A stretch of 64,000 nucleotides of DNA from Candidatus Bathyarchaeota archaeon (GCA_026014745.1 JAOZHS010000001.1:1116001-1180000), one strand, 5' to 3'; counted from the first letter of the stretch, positions 42,042-50,993 are shown. Notes: generated by a model from the sequence alone, not told the origin. Made by a program: numbers and translations.

Positions 42042-43517
42042 ATGAAAGCATTCATAGTTCAATTCCCATTCGGCGTTGCAGCCTTCGACGAAACCAACAG
42101 TCTTGTCGAAAAAGCCCTATTCGCAAAAAAAGCGCAGGCAGCAGCCAAAGCGCTCTTAAGAGCCGAAACGGGAAAACTCATCGATCAAGCCACATCACTT
42201 GTTACCTTACTAAAAAACGCGGGCTACGAAACCTTCGTCTTCGAATCCGCAGCGTTGGCGCAAGACGCCCACCGTAAACTCCAAGTCACAACCGAAGTTA
42301 TCTCACCCGCAGAATCAGCCGTGCTCCATTCACGCATGGCAGAAGTTGCGTTGGAAAGCGGATTTGCCGCAGACGAATCTGAACTCAACGTCTGGAACCG
42401 CAACGTCAGCATGGAACTTGCCAAACTGCGCATTAAAGGTGCAGTTGAAAAACGTGACCTCGTAGTTGCACAGGGCATCCAAACACTCGACAGCCTTGAC
42501 CAATCTGTTAACCTCTTTATGGGCAGACTCCGCGAATGGTACGGCATCTACTTCCCCGAACTAGACCGCCTCATCGAGAAACATGAAACCTACGCGCGTC
42601 TCGTCATGAACCTCGGCAACCGCGATAGCTTCACCGTTGACGGTTTAGAAGCTGAAAACATACCAAAAGAACGCACTCAAATCGTGGCGAAAGCCGCCGA
42701 ATCCTCTATGGGTGCAGACATCGCCGAAACCGACCTCGTGCAGGTTAGAGCTTTAGCAAAAGACGTCCTCGCATCCTACGAACTTCGCAAGAGTATGGAA
42801 GAATACGTAGACCACACAATGGAGGAGATAGCGCCAAACATCCGTGCCGTCGCAGGTGCACTACTTGGTGCCCGCATGATAGCCATGGCCGGCGGCATAC
42901 ACAACCTTGCGATGCGACCCGCCAGCACCATCCAAGTCCTCGGAGCGGAAAAGGCACTATTTCGCAGCCTCAAAACCGGCGCCCGACCCCCCAAACACGG
43001 CTTAATCTTCCAACACACCCTACTTCACGACGCTAAACGGTGGCAACGTGGAAAGATTGCACGTGTCATCGCAGGCAAACTCGCCATAGCCGCACGCGCC
43101 GACGCATTTGGTCAAGACCACCACTACATTGGTGATAAACTCAAAGAGGACATTAACAAACGCATCGAAGAAATCCATGAGAAATACAAAGAAGCGCCGC
43201 CGCCAAAGGAACCTAAACCCCGACCTCAACGTGAAGGCGGATTTGACCGTCGACACGGCGGAGAACGCCGATTTGACCGCGGAAGAGACCGACGTCCCCC
43301 ACGTGAAGGCGAACGCCGTTTCACATACCGTGAACCCCCACGAGACGCTCAAAGTCAACCAAAACGCGAATTCCAAGAGACCCCCCGAACGGAAGCACCA
43401 CCACCAAGAGCTGACCAACAGCGTCCATTCACGCCTAAACCGCAGCAAGAGGTACCACCACGAGGCGGCAAACGCAGACGTAAACAGTGGAGAGACAAAC
43501 GTGGGCGTCCGAGTTAA
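42042..43517 (+). CDS. nop5: NOP5/NOP56-like C/D box RNP core protein
   Basis: A 491-residue protein that bridges L7Ae and fibrillarin in archaeal box C/D RNPs guiding 2'-O-methylation of rRNA and tRNA. The N-terminal fibrillarin-binding domain, coiled coil (SMELAKLRIKGAVEKRDLVV) and NOP domain (ALLGARMIAMAGGIHNLAMRPASTIQVLGAEKALFRSL, KHGLIFQHTLLHDAKRWQRGKIARVIAGKLAIAARAD) are all complete. The tail after about residue 380 is a long basic, Arg/Pro/Glu-rich low-complexity region that most archaeal Nop5 proteins have only as a short Lys-rich end. The stop overlaps the fibrillarin start by 17 bp. Confidence 0.96.
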   Translation: MKAFIVQFPFGVAAFDETNSLVEKALFAKKAQAAAKALLRAETGKLIDQATSLVTLLKNAGYETFVFESAALAQDAHRKLQVTTEVISPAESAVLHSRMAEVALESGFAADESELNVWNRNVSMELAKLRIKGAVEKRDLVVAQGIQTLDSLDQSVNLFMGRLREWYGIYFPELDRLIEKHETYARLVMNLGNRDSFTVDGLEAENIPKERTQIVAKAAESSMGADIAETDLVQVRALAKDVLASYELRKSMEEYVDHTMEEIAPNIRAVAGALLGARMIAMAGGIHNLAMRPASTIQVLGAEKALFRSLKTGARPPKHGLIFQHTLLHDAKRWQRGKIARVIAGKLAIAARADAFGQDHHYIGDKLKEDINKRIEEIHEKYKEAPPPKEPKPRPQREGGFDRRHGGERRFDRGRDRRPPREGERRFTYREPPRDAQSQPKREFQETPRTEAPPPRADQQRPFTPKPQQEVPPRGGKRRRKQWRDKRGRPS

Positions 43518-44199
43518 GCCAAACGACCGATTCAAAGAAATCTATCAGGTTCTTCTTGAAGACGGTGCCAAACGTCTTGGCACAAAAAACTTGACGCCGG
43601 GCTTAAGTGTTTACGGTGAACGTCTCGTTAAATACAGACGTGTCGAATACCGCGTTTGGGATGCGTTCCGCAGTAAACTTGCAGGCGCTATAATCAAAGG
43701 CTTGCAGAATGTTCCAATTGAACCCGGCTCTAAAGTTCTCTATTTGGGTGCAGCCTCAGGCACAACGCCGAGCCACGTTTCCGACATCGTGGGCGAAACG
43801 GGTCAGGTTTACTGCGTTGAATTCGCCCAAAGAAGCCTGCGCGATTTAGTCAACAACGTAGCAACTTTCCGCCCAAACATCTCGCCTATGCTTGAGGATG
43901 CTCGTATGCCTGAACGCTATGCCATGTTCATCAGCGGCAAAGTTGACGTGATTTACTGTGACGTGGCTCAACCCGAACAAGCCAAACTTCTCGCCGACAA
44001 CGCCGACGTCTTCTTAAAACAGGGCGGCTGGGTCATGCTTGCCTGCAAATCACAAAGCATCGACGTTACTATGGCACCCGAAGCAGTGTACAAACAAGAA
44101 GCTGCCATTCTGAGGAAACGTGGGTTTGACGTGAAAGAGATTGTTGAGTTGGACCCGTTTGATAAGGCGCATGCCATGATTGTGGCACAGAAGCTTTAA
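43501..44199 (+). CDS. flpA: Fibrillarin-like rRNA/tRNA 2'-O-methyltransferase
   Basis: A 232-residue protein from the GTG at 43501, which follows GGAGAGA at 5-bp spacing; the open frame back to 43108 only shadows the nop5 tail. The SAM-binding motif VLYLGAASGTTPSHVSDIVG, then VYCVEFAQRSLRDLVNNV, DVIYCDVAQPEQA and the catalytic Lys segment MLACKSQSIDVT are typical. It transfers methyl groups to ribose 2'-OH sites chosen by C/D guide RNAs. It is translationally coupled to nop5. Confidence 0.97.
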   Translation: MGVRVKPNDRFKEIYQVLLEDGAKRLGTKNLTPGLSVYGERLVKYRRVEYRVWDAFRSKLAGAIIKGLQNVPIEPGSKVLYLGAASGTTPSHVSDIVGETGQVYCVEFAQRSLRDLVNNVATFRPNISPMLEDARMPERYAMFISGKVDVIYCDVAQPEQAKLLADNADVFLKQGGWVMLACKSQSIDVTMAPEAVYKQEAAILRKRGFDVKEIVELDPFDKAHAMIVAQKL

Positions 44200-44281
44200 A
44201 AATTAAAGATGCGGGCGCGATGCCCGTTCTTTTGTATCAAGTTTTTTGGAGATTGAATCACGGCGTCAGCGAAAAGGTTGC

Positions 44282-45034
44282 TTAAGCAATGTAGCACATT
44301 GAATTTTCGTAATAATCTCTGGCGACTCGAATTAAGTTCTTGTCTTGGGAGAGCATGGCAGTTTCAGAGAATTTCAAATCAGTCACTGTTACTAGTGTTT
44401 TAACATCGATTATAAGCAACGTTACGTCACAGCATAATTGTCGAGTGTCGCCGAGTCCTTTGATGTTCTCCGTTTTTAGCATCTTCTCCGTCATTGCAAT
44501 ATTAATCCTAATTTTGCGATCTTGCGCTTCTCTTAGCGTTGTTTCAAGTTCTTGAAAAAGCATGGGGTAAGATACAAAGAATGTGATTTCTTTTTTAGCC
44601 GTCGCCATGAGCGTTTTCATTTTGTTTACGATGTTGATTTTGCCGTTCATGATGTAGGCTACTTCAAGTTCATCTTGCTTGTCTGTGCTTTCATAAATTG
44701 GGATTAACAAATCTGTGAGGACATCTGCTTCTTTTAGTTCTTCTTTTAATTTCTCGGTTAAGCGCTGTTTGAGATTTGATATGGCTTCTTTGGGCGGAAC
44801 GGGTTTGTAGATTTTTGGACTGGCATTACGTACGATTAGCATTCCTTTTTCAGACAATCCGTCGAGGGCATAGTAGATTTTTGTGTCCGAAATCCCTGTT
44901 TCTTTGCAGAGTGCGCTTGCCGACATTGAAGGGTGTGATAGTAAGGTGGCGTAGACTTCTGCTTCGTATGTTGATAGGTTGAGGTTTTTTAAGCCTTGAA
45001 TTATTCGGTCTTTTGCGATTGCGTCATTTTTCAC
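44282..45034 (-). CDS. TrmB-family transcriptional regulator
   Basis: A 250-residue protein. Residues 10-80 are a TrmB winged helix (LNLSTYEAEVYATLLSHPSMSASALCKETGISDTKIYYALDGLSEKGMLIV). A coiled-coil linker (ISNLKQRLTEKLKEELKEADVL) leads to an effector domain of about 130 residues resembling the phospholipase-D-like TrmB C-terminal region without its usual sugar-binding extension. It is divergent from the AhpD-like gene, and two inverted repeats lie between them, so autoregulation and control of that operon are likely. The ligand is unknown. Confidence 0.85.
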   Translation of the reverse strand: MKNDAIAKDRIIQGLKNLNLSTYEAEVYATLLSHPSMSASALCKETGISDTKIYYALDGLSEKGMLIVRNASPKIYKPVPPKEAISNLKQRLTEKLKEELKEADVLTDLLIPIYESTDKQDELEVAYIMNGKINIVNKMKTLMATAKKEITFFVSYPMLFQELETTLREAQDRKIRINIAMTEKMLKTENIKGLGDTRQLCCDVTLLIIDVKTLVTVTDLKFSETAMLSQDKNLIRVARDYYENSMCYIA

Positions 45035-45047
45035 GGTTGCTTCCTCT

Positions 45048-45070
45048 TTCTGAGAAGTATATGTCAGAAA
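45048..45070. promoter_or_regulatory. Inverted repeat between trmB-type gene and AhpD-like gene (site 1)
   Basis: TTTCTGA and TCAGAAA are perfect 7-bp inverted arms separated by about 9 bp, placed just upstream of the TrmB start. Candidate operator for the regulator's own gene. Confidence 0.45.
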
Positions 45071-45074
45071 AATC

Positions 45075-45109
45075 TTAAATATATTTCTACTCCCTTTTAG
45101 GAAGTAGAA
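45075..45109 (+). promoter_or_regulatory. TATA box and 25-bp inverted repeat (site 2) of AhpD-like operon
   Basis: TTAAATATATT (TATA) is followed by TTCTACTCCC (45085-45094), 5 bp, and GGAAGTAGAA (45100-45109): 9 of 10 positions pair. The site covers the predicted transcription start, so a bound TrmB protein would block initiation. The AGGAAG inside the right arm may also act as ribosome site. Confidence 0.55.
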
Positions 45110-45123
45110 GCAAAGTGATTAAA

Positions 45124-45369
45124 ATGGAAACAAAAGAAAAATGGCTCATAGCGGTTGGCGCAGCATTCACGATAAACTGTCAACCATGCCTAAAAACCAT
45201 AACCAAAAAAGCCCTCGAAAGCGGTGCAACCAAAAAAGAAATCGCAGAAGCAATCGGAGTCGCCAAAGTAGTAAGAAAAAACGCGACCACCCAAATGGAC
45301 CGATTCTCAGCGGGGCTATTGGACATGGAAATCGGCGAGAACAACGAAAGTTCGTGCGGCTGCACTTGA
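45124..45369 (+). CDS. AhpD/carboxymuconolactone-decarboxylase-like small protein
   Basis: Eighty-one residues from the ATG at 45124 (a GTG at 45115 is an alternative). LIAVGAAFTINCQPCLKTITKKALESGATKKEIAEAIGVAKVVRK has the CxxC redox pair and helix pattern of the CMD/AhpD family. The C-terminus adds a second Cys pair (SSCGCT). Such proteins are thiol oxidoreductases or are of unknown function. The TrmB-type regulator upstream and the inverted repeats suggest it is induced by a signal, possibly redox or metal. Confidence 0.82.
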   Translation: METKEKWLIAVGAAFTINCQPCLKTITKKALESGATKKEIAEAIGVAKVVRKNATTQMDRFSAGLLDMEIGENNESSCGCT

Positions 45370-45394
45370 GCTAACAAAATTGGGGGTGAAAAAA

Positions 45395-45748
45395 ATGCAA
45401 GAAAAATCTATAAAAAACAAAGTCTTCGACGCAATAGCCTGGGGAGCCTTCATTATTCTTCTTGGCGCTGGCTGGATAACATCAACCTACTATCAAATAG
45501 AAACAGGCGTTTACGTAGCTCTCGGCGTTGGCTGCATCTTAATTGTCCTCAACATCGCTAGGCGGATAACTGGAATTGCCATTAGCAAATTCAGCCTCTT
45601 CATAGGTCTACTAGTGCTTGCCCTAAGCGGTTCAGGGCTTATAGGATTCGCAATGCCCTTTATCCCGACCGTAATCGTACTCATAGGCTTATTCATCGTC
45701 GCTGAAGCTATGCAAAAAGCAATCACAAAAAAACCCACACAACCATAA
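45395..45748 (+). CDS. Small membrane protein with four hydrophobic segments
   Basis: A 117-residue protein from the ATG at 45395, with GGGGGTG (45382-45388) at good spacing; the frame from 45380 begins inside this site. Hydrophobic segments: FDAIAWGAFIILLGAGWITS, VYVALGVGCILIVLNIA, FSLFIGLLVLALSGSGLIGFA and PTVIVLIGLFIVAEAM. The pattern resembles LiaF-type membrane domains, but no family is certain. It lies 25 bp after the AhpD-like gene and is probably cotranscribed. Confidence 0.65.
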   Translation: MQEKSIKNKVFDAIAWGAFIILLGAGWITSTYYQIETGVYVALGVGCILIVLNIARRITGIAISKFSLFIGLLVLALSGSGLIGFAMPFIPTVIVLIGLFIVAEAMQKAITKKPTQP

Positions 45749-45873
45749 TAATTCCTAAGATAAGAACTCGGGTTTTACCCGTTTATTTCACTTGGAGCCT
45801 TTGCTCCCCTTATTCTTTACTATCAATTATCGGGTTGGTTACGCGTGTTTTTTTTGCTTCGCTAACTGTCCGT

Positions 45874-46821
45874 TTATGGTCTATAACCGCTCAACGTACA
45901 CAAAGCCAACGCCGCTGCAGTAATATCTGCAGTGGTTCCCGGGTTGTAATCGTTTCCCGCTTTGCGGAGTTTCTTGTCAAATGCGATCAGGTGGGCTTTG
46001 CCTTCTTTGGTTTCCACGCCGCCGAGGTCAAGAATTTTCTTGGCGCCCAGTGAGACTTCTTGGGCTTTTTTTAAGCCAACTTTGCGGCTGATGAAGGTGT
46101 CAGGGTATTCCGCGAGGACTTTTAGGAAGCTGTCCACGATGGCGGTGTTTAGGTCTTTAGTTTTAAGTTGCTTGGAGAGGTAGGGGTAGGCTAAGCCGAA
46201 GGTAACGGGGAAATTGTTGACCCACTCACGGCAAATATCGTCATAGCCAGCAGCGATTTTGAAGACTTTAAGGAGAGAGACATTTTCGTTGAGGAGCCGT
46301 TTTTTGCTGTTGGCATCCTTGACGTTGAGGTCAGGCGCGCCGTTGAGGCCGCTGGGTTTTGCGATGTCAATGGCTTCATACACCGCAACCGCATCTTTTG
46401 GGGTACTGGCCTGTATGACGGCGTCCATGTTTCTGCGTAATTGTACAAAATCAAGAGTGTATTTCTCGTCGTTGGGCGTCATGCCAGCCGCGACTGCGAG
46501 CGGCGCAAAGAGCATAATCGTGCCCAGCAGGGTGTTGCCGCCATGCTGCCACGCGTCGATGTCTGTGATGCCCCACTTTATGAGTTCTCCCAGTCCCGCT
46601 TCGGAGAGGGCGCGTTTTTTTTCGGCGATTTCTATGCCACGAGTTGCTGCCGCCTCAAAAGAGGGACCTGCAGCTATGGAAGATGCCAAGAAGTGTTCGC
46701 ATCGGGTGCCTTCGAAGTCAACGACTAGGTTGACGTTTCCAGGTTTGTCTGCGCTGACTTCTAGGATGATGGCTAACTGTAGACATCGGGAAATGTGTTG
46801 TGCTTTTTCGCGGTTGCCCAT
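45874..46821 (-). CDS. CitG/MdcB-like triphosphoribosyl-dephospho-CoA synthase family protein
   Basis: A 315-residue protein. The motifs LEVSADKPGNVNLVVDFEGTRCEHFLASS, WQHGGNTLLGTIMLFAPLAVAAG, and the C-terminal GNDYNPGTTADITAAALALCTLSG match the CitG/MdcB superfamily (COG1767 type). In bacteria these make the prosthetic-group precursor of citrate lyase or malonate decarboxylase. No lyase or decarboxylase genes are nearby, and archaeal members form a separate group whose substrate is not established, so the exact reaction is uncertain. Confidence 0.82.
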   Translation of the reverse strand: MGNREKAQHISRCLQLAIILEVSADKPGNVNLVVDFEGTRCEHFLASSIAAGPSFEAAATRGIEIAEKKRALSEAGLGELIKWGITDIDAWQHGGNTLLGTIMLFAPLAVAAGMTPNDEKYTLDFVQLRRNMDAVIQASTPKDAVAVYEAIDIAKPSGLNGAPDLNVKDANSKKRLLNENVSLLKVFKIAAGYDDICREWVNNFPVTFGLAYPYLSKQLKTKDLNTAIVDSFLKVLAEYPDTFISRKVGLKKAQEVSLGAKKILDLGGVETKEGKAHLIAFDKKLRKAGNDYNPGTTADITAAALALCTLSGYRP

Positions 46822-46910
46822 GAGGAATGCACTGTTGTATTAGGGTTCAAAAAAACACTTATTAACGTTATGTAAAAAGTTACAAACAATTGAAGTAACA
46901 TACAATCAAC

Positions 46911-47936
46911 GTGACAACTATGAAAGCCCGAGAAGGAGACCTCATAAAAACGGTCAGCGGCGTAGTCTTCGACGTCAAAGGCACCACCCACCCCCCAGAG
47001 AGCCTCATAGCTTTCCCCCGCTTCATCCCCGACCCCGCAGGACCACGCAAAACCGCCGCAGGCAATTATGGCAAAGTCTACAGCCTAACCGACCGCTTCA
47101 ACTACCTCCAAACCCACCACCCCGACCTCATCGTATACGACCCAGTGTTTGGCGAAACCCTCTGTGAAGTTCCCACCAGCCAAATCGCAGCGCATTATCA
47201 ACCCGCTGAAAAACTCGCATCCCTCCGCGCTGCCCAGACCCTGACGCCGCTGGAAGCCAAAGCCCTCCAACTCGCCACCACACTCAAAGAAGCCGCCGAC
47301 ATCCCCTGGATCGCCATTGGCATCTCAGGCTCCATCATGGCAGGTTTAACCACCGACACCTCAGACATTGACCCCCTCGTCTACGGCATAGAAAACAGCC
47401 ACAAAGCCTACACCGCACTCAAAAAACTCCGCGCCAAACCCGACTCAGGCTTTAAACCCTACACGGAAGCGGAACTCAAAAACCTCTACGACTTCCGCTT
47501 CAAAGACACCCACATGAGCTTCCCCGACTTTGCCGCCGTCGAGAGCCGCAAGGCGTTTCAAGGTATGTATCAGGGTGTAGATTACTTCATCCGCTTCCTC
47601 AAAGACTGGAACGAAACAGGCGAAGCATACGGCGACATCGTCTACAGCAACAGTGGCTACGTAAAAATCCAAGCTGCCGTTGCTGATGACTCGGATGCGC
47701 TGTTCACCCCCTGCACTTATGGGCTAAAAGCGGTTGAGGTTTTGGAAGGACCCAAACTGGAACCCATCAAAGAAGTTGCATCCTTTCGTGGGCGTTTCTG
47801 CATGCAAGCCACCGTTGGCGAAAAAATCGAAGCCCAAGGCAAAATCGAACTGGTAAAAAACAAGAAAAAAGCAACGGAATATTACCGTTTGATTTTAGGC
47901 AACAAACCCACAGACTACATGGTGCTTCTGCGTTAA
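46911..47936 (+). CDS. Predicted nucleotidyltransferase (COG1665-like), paralogue 1
   Basis: A 341-residue protein with a GTG start. The Pol-beta-type nucleotidyltransferase signature is WIAIGISGSIMAGLTTDTSDIDPLVYG near residues 140-165 (GS...DxD). The N-terminus EGDLIKTVSGVVFDVKGTTHP aligns with the two paralogues downstream, and the C-terminus (DDSDALFTPCTYGLKAVEVLEGPKL, ASFRGRFCMQATVGEKIEAQGKIE) forms a second conserved, beta-rich domain. The substrate of the family is unknown; an RNA or nucleotide target is plausible. It converges with paralogue 2 with a 4-bp overlap of ends. Confidence 0.78.
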   Translation: MTTMKAREGDLIKTVSGVVFDVKGTTHPPESLIAFPRFIPDPAGPRKTAAGNYGKVYSLTDRFNYLQTHHPDLIVYDPVFGETLCEVPTSQIAAHYQPAEKLASLRAAQTLTPLEAKALQLATTLKEAADIPWIAIGISGSIMAGLTTDTSDIDPLVYGIENSHKAYTALKKLRAKPDSGFKPYTEAELKNLYDFRFKDTHMSFPDFAAVESRKAFQGMYQGVDYFIRFLKDWNETGEAYGDIVYSNSGYVKIQAAVADDSDALFTPCTYGLKAVEVLEGPKLEPIKEVASFRGRFCMQATVGEKIEAQGKIELVKNKKKATEYYRLILGNKPTDYMVLLR

Positions 47937-49006
47937 TGCAGGACTTTTAGGACCTGTTCGTAGTATCGTGGGCAATATGTCAGGGTGATTTGGTAGAAGC
48001 TTTCTTCTGCCCACTGCACCTCTTCGAGACTGCCCTCCACAATGACTACTTCGTCTTTTTGGGCTTGCTGACGGAACTCCTCCATGTAACTAAAAACCCG
48101 CACCGCCTCCAACGCCTCGCTAGGTCCACTTAACACTTCCAGAGGCTCAATACCATAGACCGAGGGGATAAAGGGTGCGTCGTCATCTGAGGTAATTCGC
48201 GCTTTGATTCTTGCCCAGCCCCGTTTGGTTACACAGGTTTTGGGGTCGTATTCGTTTTTGATTTCACCCCAAGCCTTGACGGGTTCAAATTCGGCTTTTA
48301 TGATTCTGCCACTGTTTTTGCGGTCGTCGTAGAGTCCATATATCATTTTGCGGCGTTGATGCCAAACGAAATCTTTAACATCAAAATTCAAGAACCGCCA
48401 ATCCTTGCCCTTCATCGCATCCTCAGATTCAAACTCGTTACTCAACCCCGAAGCGTTATCCGCGTAGAGTTCTTGGAGGGTTTGGCACATTTTTTTGTTC
48501 TGGGGTTTGCCATAAATTGTGAAGTCAATATCGCTATATTTTGGATGATGAAAACCATGAAGCATAGAACCAAACACGCCAAAATCTGCAGTCGCCACGC
48601 CTGATTTATCGGTAACTATACCCAAGACGCGTTCCATTGCTGCCAACAGTGGGTCTGTGGGTCCTGCCTTTAGGAGTTCTTGAAGGCGGGGTTGGGGTTG
48701 CCGTGCCTCTAAGATGGCGCTCTGTGGAACACCAACGATTTGTAGCCCGAGCATCTCGTGAAAAAGCAGGTACTGGGGGTATTTTTTGGCGATTAGTTTC
48801 ATGCCTTCGTCGTTGTAGAATTTGTAGAAGAGTTCGCTTCGTCCTGTTCTGGGTGCGCGTGGGTCTTTGGATTGGAAAATTTTGGAGCTGGCGTATTCCG
48901 CATCGCAGATGTAGGCGGTGGCTGGATGGGCGTAGCCAAAGACTCGGAAAATGATGCCTTCCGCGGTTTGGATGGCGTCGCGGTCACGCAAAACTACATT
49001 GGCCAT
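47933..49006 (-). CDS. Predicted nucleotidyltransferase (COG1665-like), paralogue 2
   Basis: A 357-residue paralogue. [35 protein letters not shown] at the N-terminus and the nucleotidyltransferase core [25 protein letters not shown] near residue 143 are the best-conserved parts; this copy looks closest to the widespread archaeal family. The C-terminal domain repeats the pattern [22 protein letters not shown] and [27 protein letters not shown]. It overlaps paralogue 3 by 13 bp and both are on the minus strand, so they form an operon. Confidence 0.8.
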   Translation of the reverse strand: MANVVLRDRDAIQTAEGIIFRVFGYAHPATAYICDAEYASSKIFQSKDPRAPRTGRSELFYKFYNDEGMKLIAKKYPQYLLFHEMLGLQIVGVPQSAILEARQPQPRLQELLKAGPTDPLLAAMERVLGIVTDKSGVATADFGVFGSMLHGFHHPKYSDIDFTIYGKPQNKKMCQTLQELYADNASGLSNEFESEDAMKGKDWRFLNFDVKDFVWHQRRKMIYGLYDDRKNSGRIIKAEFEPVKAWGEIKNEYDPKTCVTKRGWARIKARITSDDDAPFIPSVYGIEPLEVLSGPSEALEAVRVFSYMEEFRQQAQKDEVVIVEGSLEEVQWAEESFYQITLTYCPRYYEQVLKVLH

Positions 49007-50007
49007 AGGTACTCTTCTTCCGAAGTGGCGGTTCCCACAACAACCTGATAGAACACGCTGCCATCACGGGTAGACTGGGCTTTTTCGAGGGTGCCGGCGA
49101 CTTTGATTTGTTGTCCAGCGCGGGCGACGTTTCGGTAGCAGCCAATGTTTGAGGTGACCACGGTTGGGGTTTGTTCGAGCGGGATTTCGCTTTGGTCGTC
49201 TAGGGGTTTGTAGTTGCCTATTTGGTAGCTGGCGGGGCGATACATGGTTTGGGTATCATCGCAGATGGTAGCAGTGAAGCGCAGGGGGGCAAGGGGCGTG
49301 TAGATGTAGTCGCCGAAGTCGCCTTGGATTTCGTCGGGGGTTTTGGTGGCGTTGTACATCCAGATTTTGCCTTTATATTTCCCGACGAATTTGCGTGCCG
49401 CCTCAATGCGGTTACCTGCGGTGTAGGTGAGTGTGCCCTGGTTAACTAAGGCTTGGATGGTGCTTTCGACTTGTCGGAAGTTATCGCTGCCGTAAACGAC
49501 AAAGTCAATGTCTGATTCAGGCGCATGCATCTCTAGCGCGATTGAGCCGTGGATGCCGAGGTGACTGTATGGGACGCCTGATTCTTTGGAGACCAACTCG
49601 ATGAGGTCGAGTGCCATGCTTTGGAGTTTGTCGGGGTTAGGTAGGTTCTGGAGCCAGACAAGGCGGTCTTTGGGTACAAACACTTGTTGGATGCGGTCGA
49701 GGGGTGCGGTTATGAGTTCTTTGCCGCGTGTAGAGTCGTAGAAGAGGTAGTTGGGGAATTTTTTTCGGAAAACTTCTATGAAGGTTTGGTAGTTTTTGGC
49801 GGTGTAGAGTTTCTCGGCGCGGAATAGCTGGCTGGTGAGGGGTGCGGTGCCAAATTTCCATGTCCGCGTTAACATCTCCACATTAAACAGGTCTTTGTAG
49901 GCGGCGGGGATGTATTTGAGGAATGCAAACACCCTATCGTTGGGGTGTTCGTATCCAAAAGTGTTCATGATAAATCCGTCTTTGGTGACGAATGTGTCTC
50001 CGTCCAT
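48994..50007 (-). CDS. Predicted nucleotidyltransferase (COG1665-like), paralogue 3
   Basis: About 337 residues from the ATG at 50007; a TTG at 50055 is possible but alignment with paralogue 2 ([19 protein letters not shown] against [19 protein letters not shown]) favours 50007. The core is [24 protein letters not shown], keeping GS and DxD. The C-terminal domain ([44 protein letters not shown]) matches the other copies. Identity among the three looks low outside the motifs, so they diverged long ago and probably have different targets. Confidence 0.78.
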   Translation of the reverse strand: MDGDTFVTKDGFIMNTFGYEHPNDRVFAFLKYIPAAYKDLFNVEMLTRTWKFGTAPLTSQLFRAEKLYTAKNYQTFIEVFRKKFPNYLFYDSTRGKELITAPLDRIQQVFVPKDRLVWLQNLPNPDKLQSMALDLIELVSKESGVPYSHLGIHGSIALEMHAPESDIDFVVYGSDNFRQVESTIQALVNQGTLTYTAGNRIEAARKFVGKYKGKIWMYNATKTPDEIQGDFGDYIYTPLAPLRFTATICDDTQTMYRPASYQIGNYKPLDDQSEIPLEQTPTVVTSNIGCYRNVARAGQQIKVAGTLEKAQSTRDGSVFYQVVVGTATSEEEYLWPM

Positions 50008-50196
50008 GGGGGTCCAGATTTCTGCTTTTTCTTCCGTGATTTTGCACCGCAACAATTAGGTGAAACGTGGATTAAAAAAGCTATTGCACACGTTTTTTGC
50101 TTGCTCGCTCCGTTTTTGATTTTTACAATTAGAAGGCCTAATCCTTAATTCGGCGAATGTTAGCGTTGTGAAATCTGACGGTTGCTTTGGGTCTGC

Positions 50197-50631
50197 CTAT
50201 CGCTTTTTTTGCTCGTAATCTTCTTTCTGCTTGAGGTACTCCTGATGCTTCTGCAGTAGCCCGCGGATTTGTTGATTTATGAAGTCGTCAACGCTTAGAA
50301 AATCGGTGCCAAGGTCTTGGAGGGCTAGTTGGAGTCGTTCGTATTCGTCTTTGGGGACTTCGATGCAGGTGTATTCTTCTTTAATTTCTCGGAGTTTGTA
50401 GCGGATGGCGTCGCGGATGAATTCTTCGCGACTGGTGTAGCCGAGTTGGCGGTTGGCTTCGATGACGTTTTGGGTTTCGTTTAGGAGTTCGGGTGGGAGG
50501 CTTATGCTGGTGCCGAGGAGGTTTTCGATGGCGTCGGTGTAGGTTTGCATTTTCATGGTTTGGGCGGTTATTTCGCCTAACATGGCGGTTAGTTTTTGGT
50601 GGGCGTCGTCGGATATGCGTAGGGTTTTCAT
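50197..50631 (-). CDS. Ribbon-helix-helix (CopG-like) regulator with helical tail
   Basis: A 144-residue protein. ISLPPELLNETQNVIEANRQLGYTSREEFIRDAIRYKLREIKEE is a ribbon-helix-helix DNA-binding domain near residues 47-90. The N-terminus MKTLRISDDAHQKLTAMLGE resembles a second, antitoxin-like RHH strand and helix. The tail is a charged helix (QIRGLLQKHQEYLKQKEDYEQKKR). It is divergent from a second, shorter RHH gene with a shared short promoter region. No toxin gene is next to it. Confidence 0.78.
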   Translation of the reverse strand: MKTLRISDDAHQKLTAMLGEITAQTMKMQTYTDAIENLLGTSISLPPELLNETQNVIEANRQLGYTSREEFIRDAIRYKLREIKEEYTCIEVPKDEYERLQLALQDLGTDFLSVDDFINQQIRGLLQKHQEYLKQKEDYEQKKR

Positions 50632-50683
50632 GGGTTGTCCCTATTTATATATGGGGGATAGTAAAGCTAATAAAGGCTTGTCT

Positions 50684-50698
50684 GTATACTTGGTATAC
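50684..50698. promoter_or_regulatory. GTATAC repeat between divergent RHH genes
   Basis: GTATAC-TTG-GTATAC (50684-50698) is a symmetric site located 22-27 bp before GTG 50711, so it also covers the likely TATA position of the short RHH gene. It suits a dimeric RHH protein as operator. A separate TATATAAAT-like element for the other strand lies at about 50643-50652. Confidence 0.45.
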
Positions 50699-50710
50699 AA
50701 CGTGTAACTG

Positions 50711-50923
50711 GTGGACAACAACGTGAAGCACAACATAAGCATAACCATGGACCAAAAACTCTTCCGCGAACTCGAAAACATCCGCGGCAGAGAAAAACGC
50801 AGCACCTTCATAGAACACCTAATAATAACAGGCCTAAAAAACTACAAAACCCAACACCCTCTCTCCACCCCCATAATCCTATCTCCAACAAACACCACTC
50901 CAAACCGACTAAACGCTAAATAA
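50711..50923 (+). CDS. Short ribbon-helix-helix protein
   Basis: Seventy residues from GTG 50711; GTG 50723 is an alternative start. HNISITMDQKLFRELENIRGREKRSTFIEHLIITGLKNYK is a complete RHH domain (strand, then two helices with ExxxRGREKRSxFIEHLI). The last 20 residues are low-complexity Ser/Thr/Pro/Asn. It probably binds DNA as a dimer, and the GTATAC pair just upstream is a candidate site. No clear partner gene. Confidence 0.72.
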   Translation: MDNNVKHNISITMDQKLFRELENIRGREKRSTFIEHLIITGLKNYKTQHPLSTPIILSPTNTTPNRLNAK

Positions 50924-50993
50924 TTTACCCCCACAGAAACCCGATACGAAATTTTCATATCATAGTACGCACGAATTAGTACAACGAACCCAT

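Noticed and set aside
43108-43500. Open frame in front of fibrillarin that would add 131 residues
   Set aside because: It only shadows the low-complexity nop5 tail in another frame; the ribosome site GGAGAGA before GTG 43501 and normal fibrillarin length fix the start.
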